A stretch of DNA of 5,801 nt, taken from Bifidobacterium breve. Lineage in GTDB: Bacteria > Actinomycetota > Acidimicrobiia > IMCC26256 > PALSA-555. Under the pieces are notes generated by a model. That model saw only the letters and a list, made by a program, of their open reading frames with translations, had not been told where the DNA came from and searched no databases. Both the position numbers and the translations under genes were made by a program. Positions 1 to 4,866 of this stretch are shown here, piece by piece (position 1 is the stretch's first letter; each line of letters begins with the position of its first letter). The stretch covers positions 1 to 5,801 of the forward strand of contig CAMDCC010000195.1 in assembly GCA_945889545.1 (NCBI GenBank), in the 5' to 3' direction.

Positions 1-858
1 GAACCGCTCGCACACACCACCCATCAGTAAGCGCCCGATGCTCACGATCATGTCGACCGTGTTGCCGACGCCCTGACCAAGAGCAGAGCCGCCGTGGAGC
101 TCGTCGCGTGCGGAGTTCGACAGCATGATGTTCTCCGTCACGGCCACAAGACCGAACTTGCGACACGCCCCGGGCGTGTCCACATGCACGCCGGGATGCA
201 CCGCGACGGGCACGTCGAGGTCCTGACACGCGGCCCAGAACGGGTCGTACGCGGAGTGGTTCAGCGGGAGCTCGGTGCCGTCGTTTGCGAACAGGTATGC
301 CGACGGGCGGATGAACACAGCCTTCAAGCCGAGCTCATTGACCGCGTACTCCGCCTCGGCGACGGCAAGTTCAGGTGCCTGGAGTGGGACCGCGGCCACG
401 CCGAACAAGCGCTTGGAGTCCGCCGAGCAGTACTCGGCAACCCACTCGTTGTAGGCGCGCTGACACGCAGCCACGAACTGGGCGTCGTGCAGGGCCGGGA
501 TCTCGTCGACCGGCCCGAAGAACATCGCGAGCGACGGATAGAGCACAGCCGCGTCGATGCCGTCGCGGTCCATGTCGGCGAGGCGCGCGTTCGGGTCGTA
601 TCCGCCGGGAACTCGGATGCTCTCGAGCAGGTCGTACAGCTCTTTGGGTGTCTTCCCCACCGCCTTGGCCAACGCGTCACGCAGCTCGCGCCCGCCGCTG
701 CGGACCACGCCGCCGACGAAGATGCTCTCGTACACCCCGTCCTCGGTGACCTTGCGCGGGATCCAGTCGCCCCATCGCTTGTGGTCCATCCGCTCGACCC
801 AAAGGTCGTCGGCCTCCATCGTGTGGCCGTCGGCATCGATCACAAGCTCAGTCGTCAT
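1..858 (-). CDS. Amidohydrolase-2 family TIM-barrel metal-dependent hydrolase/decarboxylase (3' end outside window)
   Basis: The frame is open from an ATG at 858 to the left edge, giving 286 residues without a stop; the C-terminus is missing. The N-terminus reads VIDADGHTMEADDLW (residues 6-20), the form of the first barrel strand seen in a common amidohydrolase-2 (PF04909) subgroup where Asp10 and His12 stand in for the usual HxH metal pair. MDRDGIDAAVLYPS (96-109) and VPVAVHPGVH (216-225, likely metal His221) also fit. The visible part ends at GGVCERF (280-286), which in this family comes just before the strand carrying a further active-site acidic residue. The family includes hydrolases and non-oxidative decarboxylases related to ACMSD and gamma-resorcylate decarboxylase; this one's substrate is not known. 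It is the last visible gene of the LLM operon, 9 bases after the preceding stop, so it probably acts on the same pathway. The family call is firm; the reaction is open. Confidence 0.88.
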   Translation of the reverse strand, partial: MTTELVIDADGHTMEADDLWVERMDHKRWGDWIPRKVTEDGVYESIFVGGVVRSGGRELRDALAKAVGKTPKELYDLLESIRVPGGYDPNARLADMDRDGIDAAVLYPSLAMFFGPVDEIPALHDAQFVAACQRAYNEWVAEYCSADSKRLFGVAAVPLQAPELAVAEAEYAVNELGLKAVFIRPSAYLFANDGTELPLNHSAYDPFWAACQDLDVPVAVHPGVHVDTPGACRKFGLVAVTENIMLSNSARDELHGGSALGQGVGNTVDMIVSIGRLLMGGVCERF

Positions 859-870
859 TGCCCCCCCTTA
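859..870 (-). promoter_or_regulatory. Shine-Dalgarno of the amidohydrolase, overlapping the preceding stop codon
   Basis: On the minus strand the sequence is TAAGGGGGGGCA followed by ATG. The TAA stop of the upstream LLM gene supplies the first bases of a purine-rich AAGGGGGG ribosome-binding site. Overlap of stop and Shine-Dalgarno suggests translational coupling, and it supports the ATG at 858 as the start. Confidence 0.6.
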
Positions 871-1803
871 TGTGCCGGCGAGTGCCGCGACGACCGGCGC
901 GAATGCTTCGAACGTGTCGTCGCCCAGCACGATATAGCTCACACCCCACTCCTCACGACGGCGCTGCAATGTCTCGATCACCTGGTTGACCGTGCCGACG
1001 AGGGCAATGCCGGACTCGCGAGTCCGAGGTGAGCCGACCCCCAACCGAGCGGCCTCCGCGAAGCCGTCTTCGTCTTCGGTGATGGCGGCGAGGTAGTAGC
1101 GGATCTGCAGCTCCAGATCGTCGAACCGGTCCCCGGCACCTTCCTTCACCCACTCGATCTTCTTGCGCGTCGCCTGCGCGAGCGAGCTGGTCATCACAAG
1201 GCTGCTGGACACGCCCTTGCGCAGGTTCGGGTTGATGCCCACGATGTCGGCTTCGCGGCCGGCAAGGCGCAACACCCGCTGTCCACCACCCCCGACGACG
1301 ATCGGCGGATGTGGCTTCTGCACCGGTGTCGGGATTCCGACGTAGTCCGTGATGGAGTAGTGCTTGCCGCTGAAGCTGAACTTCTCACCCGACCACGCGC
1401 CCTTGATCACCGCCAGCGCCTCTTCGAGCCGCTCGACGCGAGTACTCGCGGCATCGAACGGAATCCCGAGCGTGGCGTACTCGGCCTCGTTCCACCCCGC
1501 GCCCAGACCAAGCTCGAGGCGCCCGTCCGAGAGCGTGTCGATGGTCGCGCCTTCCTTCGCGGCGATCGCGGGATGCCTGTAGTCGTTGGCGAGCACGAGG
1601 TGCCCGATCCGCAGTGTGGTCGTGTGCGCCGCCGCGAACGCGATCGCCACCATCGGAGCGAGGTCGGTGTCGATGAAGTGATCGGGCATGTAGAGCGTGG
1701 AGTACCCGAGGTCCTCCACCTTGCGCGCCTTGTCGCGCCAATCGGCCGCCGACGTTGCGCTTGAGACCTGCACACCGAACCGAAACTTTCGGTCATACGC
1801 CAT
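868..1803 (-). CDS. LLM-class F420-dependent oxidoreductase, paralog 1 (MSMEG_2516-like)
   Basis: A 311-residue protein of the bacterial luciferase-like monooxygenase superfamily, a single TIM barrel. Visible signatures are KFRFGVQ (6-12), LGYSTLYMPDHF (32-43), TTTLRIGHLVLANDYRHPA (61-79), LSDGRLELGLGAGW (91-104), VQKPHPPIVVGGGG (161-174) and ADIVGINPNL (185-194). This pattern matches the actinobacterial F420-dependent group typified by MSMEG_2516 (TIGR03621, from memory). Such enzymes use F420 rather than flavin to carry a hydride; the substrate is not deducible. It is about three-quarters identical to the gene just upstream, differing mostly in residues 198-216 and 248-265, the region likely to shape substrate access. 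The start is ATG at 1803, 15 bases after the upstream TGA, with only a weak GGGCG ribosome-binding site. It is the third LLM gene in transcription order. A role in F420-linked catabolism together with the amidohydrolase is inferred. Confidence 0.92.
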   Translation of the reverse strand: MAYDRKFRFGVQVSSATSAADWRDKARKVEDLGYSTLYMPDHFIDTDLAPMVAIAFAAAHTTTLRIGHLVLANDYRHPAIAAKEGATIDTLSDGRLELGLGAGWNEAEYATLGIPFDAASTRVERLEEALAVIKGAWSGEKFSFSGKHYSITDYVGIPTPVQKPHPPIVVGGGGQRVLRLAGREADIVGINPNLRKGVSSSLVMTSSLAQATRKKIEWVKEGAGDRFDDLELQIRYYLAAITEDEDGFAEAARLGVGSPRTRESGIALVGTVNQVIETLQRRREEWGVSYIVLGDDTFEAFAPVVAALAGT

Positions 1804-1818
1804 CGTGCGCCCGATCGA

Positions 1819-2760
1819 TCAGGTACCTGCCAGAGCTGCGACCACAGGGGCGAACGCCTCGAACGTGTCGTCGCCGAGCACGATATAGCTCACACCCCAC
1901 TCCTCTCGGCGCTGCTGGAGCCGTTCGATGCACTCCTCGACGGTTCCAATGAGCGCCACCCCTGAGTCGAGGGCGTCTTGTGTACTCAACCCGAAGCCGC
2001 CCGCGACCGCACCCGCAAACCCTTCCGCGTCGTCGGTGATCGAGGCGAGGAAATACCGGATCTGGAGCTCGATTTCCTTGAAGCGCTTCCCCGCGCCTTC
2101 CTTCACCCACTCAACCTTCTGACGCGTTCCCTCCGCCAGCGCGCTCTTGATCGCGTCGTCGGTGACTGCACCCTTGCGCAGGTTTGGGTTGATGCCGACG
2201 ATGTCGGCTTCGCGACCCGCGAGCTTCAGCACTCGCGGCGCACCACCACCGATCACAATCGGCGGATGTGGCTTCTGGACGGGCGTGGGGAGCCCGACGT
2301 AGTCGGTGATCGTGTAGTGCTTGCCGGTGAAGCTGAACTTCTCGCCCGACCACGCGCCCTTGATCACGGCGAGCGCCTCTTCAAGCCGCTCGACCCGCGT
2401 TCCCGGCGGGTCGTAGGGCATCCCCAGCGCGTCGTAATCGGTCTGTTGCCACCCCGCGCCGAGGCCGAACTCGTGGCGACCGTCGGACAGCAGGTCGATG
2501 GTCGCGGCCTCCTTCGCGATGACCGCAGGGTGCTTGTAGTCGTTACCGAGAACGAGGTGCCCGATGCGCAGCGTGGTCGTGTGCGCGGCCGCGAACGCGA
2601 TCGCTGTCATGGGCGCGAGCTCGGTGTCGATGAAGTGATCGGGCATGGACAGCGTGGAGTACCCGAGGGCTTCGATCTTGCGCGCCTTGTCGCGCCAATC
2701 GGCTGCTGACGTTGCGCTTGAGACCTGCACACCGAACCGAAACTTGTGATCGTGGGCCAT
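1819..2760 (-). CDS. LLM-class F420-dependent oxidoreductase, paralog 2 (MSMEG_2516-like)
   Basis: A 313-residue LLM/TIM-barrel protein, the second of the tandem set. It starts at the ATG at 2760 (MAHDHKFRFGVQ), which matches the N-termini of both neighbours and has a strong GAGGAG ribosome-binding site. The open frame continues upstream to 3060, but that stretch overlaps the preceding gene and resembles nothing in the family. Signatures are as in the neighbours: MPDHFID (39-45), TLRIGHLVLGNDYKHP (63-78) and KPHPPIVIGGG (163-173). One departure is SDGRHEFGLGAGW (92-104), where both neighbours have SDGRLELGLGAGW: His96 replaces a conserved Leu and Phe98 a second Leu next to the expected cofactor region. 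The chain ends in the same DDTFEAFAPVVAALAGT as paralog 1. Cofactor F420 is assumed from the subfamily, and the substrate is unknown. Confidence 0.92.
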   Translation of the reverse strand: MAHDHKFRFGVQVSSATSAADWRDKARKIEALGYSTLSMPDHFIDTELAPMTAIAFAAAHTTTLRIGHLVLGNDYKHPAVIAKEAATIDLLSDGRHEFGLGAGWQQTDYDALGMPYDPPGTRVERLEEALAVIKGAWSGEKFSFTGKHYTITDYVGLPTPVQKPHPPIVIGGGAPRVLKLAGREADIVGINPNLRKGAVTDDAIKSALAEGTRQKVEWVKEGAGKRFKEIELQIRYFLASITDDAEGFAGAVAGGFGLSTQDALDSGVALIGTVEECIERLQQRREEWGVSYIVLGDDTFEAFAPVVAALAGT

Positions 2761-2771
2761 TGCGCTCCTCA
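2761..2771 (-). promoter_or_regulatory. Shine-Dalgarno of LLM paralog 2, overlapping the preceding stop codon
   Basis: The minus strand reads TGAGGAGCGCA followed by ATG. GAGGAG (2770-2765) shares two bases with the TGA stop of the upstream LLM gene and lies 4 bases before the start. This fixes the start at 2760 and suggests that translation of the two paralogs is coupled. Confidence 0.7.
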
Positions 2772-3713
2772 GCTCCCAGCCAACGCAGCGACGACCGGTG
2801 CGAACTCGTCCATCACTTCCGAACCAACCACGTGATACGACATCTGCCAGCGGTCGCGGCGCCGCTTGATCGTCTCGATCATCTCGTCCACTGTGCCCAC
2901 CAGCGCAACCGGACTGTCCAGCACCTCGTCGGGCTGGCAGTCGAACGCCGGCGCCATGGCTTCGGCCACCGACTTGGAATCTTCGGTGAAGAGCGTGAAG
3001 CCGGCAAACGACTGGATCTCGACGTCGTCGTACCGCGCGCCGGCAGCGTCGCGCACCCACTGGAGCTTCTGGTCGGTCTGCGCGGGGTTCATGTCGGCTG
3101 CGTTCGACGGATCGTCGGGCCGACCCCCCTTCAGATTCCCGTTGATGCCCACGATCTGCGCTTCCTGCGCTGCGAGCGACAGCACCCGCTTGCCCCCACC
3201 ACCGATCACGATCGGCGGGTGCGGCTTCTGCACCGACTTGGGCATCCCGTCGAGCGCGGTGATCGTGTAGTGCTCTCCCGAGAACGAGAACTCACCCGCG
3301 GCCATGAGGCCCTTCACCACCGTGATCGCCTCGGCCAACCGGTCGACGCGAACTCCGGGACGGTCGAGCGGGATGCCCGCCTTCTCGTAGTCGACGGTCA
3401 TCCAGCCGGCACCGAGGCCGAGCTCGAGCCGGCCGTCGGAAAGCAGGTCGAGCGTGGCCGCGTCGCGAGCGACAACCACCGGGTGGCGATAGTCGTTGCC
3501 GAGCACGAGCGACCCGACGCGCAGCGTTGTGGTGGCCTCAGCCGCGAATGCCATCGCCGGGAACGGCCCGAACGGGTGGTCGACGAAGTGGTCCGGCACG
3601 TACAGCGTGGAGAACCCGAGATCCTCGGCCTTGCGGGCCGTCTCGCGGTACTGCTTCGCCGACTCGGCGCCGAGCGCCATCACACCAAAACGGAACTTCC
3701 GGTCATGCGCCAC
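2769..3713 (-). CDS. LLM-class F420-dependent oxidoreductase, paralog 3 (first LLM gene in the operon)
   Basis: A 314-residue LLM/TIM-barrel protein starting with GTG at 3713 (MAHDRKFRFGV, aligned with both paralogs). Signatures include LGFSTLYVPDHF (32-43), TTTLRVGSLVLGNDYRHP (61-78), LSDGRLELGLGAGW (91-104), VQKPHPPIVIGGGGKRVL (161-178) and the closing DEFAPVVAALAGS. It is clearly more diverged from paralogs 1 and 2 than they are from each other. It has a different middle insert (197-214, rich in Asp, Asn and Pro) and AQIVGI at 185-190 where the others have ADIVGI. The same protein architecture and cofactor class are expected, but with a different substrate. It is the first gene after the 108-base intergenic region and so probably the promoter-proximal gene of the LLM/amidohydrolase operon. 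There is no strong ribosome-binding site; AGGG lies 9 bases upstream and doubles as part of a possible -10 box. Confidence 0.91.
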   Translation of the reverse strand: MAHDRKFRFGVMALGAESAKQYRETARKAEDLGFSTLYVPDHFVDHPFGPFPAMAFAAEATTTLRVGSLVLGNDYRHPVVVARDAATLDLLSDGRLELGLGAGWMTVDYEKAGIPLDRPGVRVDRLAEAITVVKGLMAAGEFSFSGEHYTITALDGMPKSVQKPHPPIVIGGGGKRVLSLAAQEAQIVGINGNLKGGRPDDPSNAADMNPAQTDQKLQWVRDAAGARYDDVEIQSFAGFTLFTEDSKSVAEAMAPAFDCQPDEVLDSPVALVGTVDEMIETIKRRRDRWQMSYHVVGSEVMDEFAPVVAALAGS

Positions 3714-3721
3714 GGCCGCGC

Positions 3722-3727
3722 ACCCTA
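3722..3727 (-). promoter_or_regulatory. Possible -10 element of a leaderless promoter for the LLM operon
   Basis: The minus strand reads TAGGGT, which fits the actinobacterial -10 pattern TANNNT, ending 8 bases before the GTG at 3713. Transcription would then begin at or next to the start codon, as in the leaderless genes common in Actinobacteria. No convincing -35 is visible: the expected position falls inside the inverted repeat. This is a weak, position-based call. Confidence 0.3.
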
Positions 3728-3731
3728 CTTG

Positions 3732-3810
3732 CCACCCCCAACCACCTGTTTTGGAGACTCACGACCCCGGATTCCGGTGTTGTGGATCTCCAGAACGGTG
3801 GTTTCGGTGG
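3732..3810. repeat. Long imperfect inverted repeat (about 34 bp stem) filling the dut-LLM intergenic region
   Basis: Read by hand on the plus strand, these segments pair: 3732-3736 (CCACC) with 3806-3810 (GGTGG); 3740-3746 (AACCACC) with 3797-3803 (GGTGGTT); 3748-3757 (GTTTTGGAGA) with 3787-3796 (TCTCCAGAAC, one G.T); 3759-3765 (TCACGAC) with 3779-3785 (GTTGTGG, two G.T); and 3767-3771 (CCGGA) with 3773-3777 (TCCGG) around a central T. Interruptions are one 3x2 internal loop, one bulged T (3747) and two single mismatches. The single base at the centre cannot form a hairpin loop, so in RNA one or more innermost pairs must open. It lies after the stop of dut and just before the LLM operon. It could be a transcription terminator without a U-tract, a repressor-binding or RNA regulatory structure, or a small palindromic repeat of REP or MITE type. 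No transposase or clear target-site duplication is seen. Confidence 0.75.
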
Positions 3811-3821
3811 GAGGGGCGGCG

Positions 3822-4259
3822 CTAGCGGCCGGTGGAGCCGAAGCCGTAGGTGTCGCGGGCGGTCTCGTCGAGGGCGCCGACCTCATGCCACTCGACCTCG
3901 GATTCGACCGTGGTGATCACGAGCTGCGCGATGCGGTCGCCGCGCGTGACGGCGTACGGCGCGCTCGGGTCGGTGTTCACGAGCAGCACCTTGAGCTCGC
4001 CGCGGTAGAGCGAATCGATGAGGCCCGGCGTGTTCAGACACGTGACGCCGTGGCGTAGCGCGAGGCCGGACCGCGGCAGCACCAGGCCGGCCCATCCTTC
4101 GGGGATCGCGACCGCGAGGCCGGTGGTAACGAGAGCGCGGCCGCCAGCGGGCGCGAGCGTGACGCCCTCGTTCGCGTAAAGGTCGTACCCGGCGTCGTGC
4201 GGATGCTGTTGCGCCGGGAGCTGTGCGCCGGGGTCGAGCTTGGTGAACGCGATGCGCAT
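3822..4259 (-). CDS. dut: dUTP diphosphatase (dUTPase)
   Basis: A 145-residue trimeric-type dUTPase that hydrolyses dUTP to dUMP and diphosphate, keeping uracil out of DNA and supplying dUMP for thymidylate synthesis in the cytosol. The five family motifs are present in order: DAGYDLYA (22-29), PRSGLALRHG (62-71), NTPGLIDSLYRGEL (76-89) with catalytic Asp82 and Tyr85, RGDRIAQLVI (motif IV), and a C-terminal TYGFGSTGR (motif V). Two places depart from the usual pattern: motif III has GLIDSLY where GTIDAGY is typical, and motif V has TYGFGS in place of the usual glycine-rich GGFGS. Neither change removes a catalytic residue. Length is normal for the family. The ATG at 4259 begins 9 bases after the stop of DUF3501, so the two genes are probably co-transcribed, although dut has no evident functional tie to its neighbours. 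Confidence 0.96.
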   Translation of the reverse strand: MRIAFTKLDPGAQLPAQQHPHDAGYDLYANEGVTLAPAGGRALVTTGLAVAIPEGWAGLVLPRSGLALRHGVTCLNTPGLIDSLYRGELKVLLVNTDPSAPYAVTRGDRIAQLVITTVESEVEWHEVGALDETARDTYGFGSTGR

Positions 4260-4268
4260 CGACGCGCC

Positions 4269-4847
4269 CTACGCGGCGAAGTCGCCAACGAGCTCGCTGC
4301 GCTGCTCGGTCGTGAGCGTGACGTCGGCTTGGTACTCCGGGTGATCGACGACAAGACGCACCGGACCATCAGCGAAGGCGCGCCGTTCCTCCGGCGTGAA
4401 CGCAAACTTCAGGTAGTGGACGGCCGAGGTGACGTCTTCTCGGGTAAGGCGCTCTGCATCTTCTTCTCGGGCCGACACCGTGCGGTCGCCGACGATGAAG
4501 TGCACGTGGTCTTCGATGTGCACGAGACGCGGGAGCCAGGAACGCAGAGCATCGGAATCGTCGATCTCGATGAACAGCGTGCCGGACAACTCGCCCGGTT
4601 CGGGCAGCAACTGGTTGTACGTCTCGACTTCGTGCGCGATCTGCTCGTCGCGCAACATCTTCTCGGCGCGCGCCATCTCTTGGATCTGGAATCGCATCGT
4701 GAACGCGTTCTCGAACACGATCGACAGGAGATCGCCGAGCGAAAGACGGCGGCGCTTCTTCATGGCGATGATCTCGGAGCGAAACGCGTCCCGTTCGCGC
4801 TCGTACTCGCGCAGGTCCTTGATGTCGCTCACGGCGAGCTTGCGCAT
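4269..4847 (-). CDS. DUF3501 family protein
   Basis: A 192-residue protein matching the DUF3501 (PF12007) pattern: an N-terminal KLAVSDIKDLREYERERDAF, the basic KKRRRLSLGD, then FENAFTMRFQIQEMARAEKM, a YNQLLPEPGELSGTLFIEI stretch, and a later SAVHYLKFAFTPEE. No signal peptide or membrane segment is seen, so it should be cytosolic. Its biochemical role is unknown. In many bacteria this family sits beside a CCG-domain Fe-S oxidoreductase and often a rubrerythrin, which points to peroxide, redox or metal homeostasis; here the Fe-S partner lies immediately upstream. The ATG at 4847 was chosen because GAGGAAAG (4858-4851) precedes it at good spacing and homology begins there. The frame stays open upstream to 4976, but only as a low-complexity shadow overlapping the Fe-S gene. 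Confidence 0.9.
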   Translation of the reverse strand: MRKLAVSDIKDLREYERERDAFRSEIIAMKKRRRLSLGDLLSIVFENAFTMRFQIQEMARAEKMLRDEQIAHEVETYNQLLPEPGELSGTLFIEIDDSDALRSWLPRLVHIEDHVHFIVGDRTVSAREEDAERLTREDVTSAVHYLKFAFTPEERRAFADGPVRLVVDHPEYQADVTLTTEQRSELVGDFAA

Positions 4848-4866
4848 CGGCTTTCCTCGCCTCCCT
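4848..4866 (-). promoter_or_regulatory. Ribosome-binding site deciding the DUF3501 start
   Basis: The 19-base gap between the Fe-S gene stop and the ATG at 4847 is purine-rich on the minus strand, with AGGGAGG (4866-4860) followed by GAGGAAAG (4858-4851). The second copy is at the better distance from the ATG. Together they support initiation at 4847 rather than at the upstream in-frame ATG. Confidence 0.6.

Noticed and set aside
324..836. A 170-residue minus-strand open frame inside the amidohydrolase
   Set aside because: It is a Ser/Thr/Arg-rich out-of-frame reading; the true frame, open from 858 to the window edge, carries the amidohydrolase motifs.
94..1032. A 312-residue plus-strand open frame
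   Set aside because: It is antisense to the amidohydrolase and the end of LLM paralog 1, with shadow-like composition and no recognisable motif.
1978..2709. A 243-residue plus-strand open frame
   Set aside because: It mirrors LLM paralog 2 on the opposite strand, and a similar shadow exists opposite paralog 1 (1309-1764), as expected from duplicated coding sequence.
1819..3060. A longer 413-residue version of LLM paralog 2 with an N-terminal extension
   Set aside because: The extension lies in the wrong frame over the previous LLM gene, resembles no domain, and the ATG at 2760 has a strong GAGGAG site and family-matching N-terminus.
3714..3821. A classic Rho-independent terminator after dut
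   Set aside because: The hairpin is much longer than usual and is not followed by a T-run on the minus strand (the next bases are GGCAAGTAGG), so a standard intrinsic terminator is not supported.
2712..4058. A 448-residue plus-strand open frame
   Set aside because: It lies antisense to LLM paralog 3, the inverted repeat and dut, is rich in Arg, His and Val, and has no recognisable domain. It is typical of the complementary frame of GC-rich genes.
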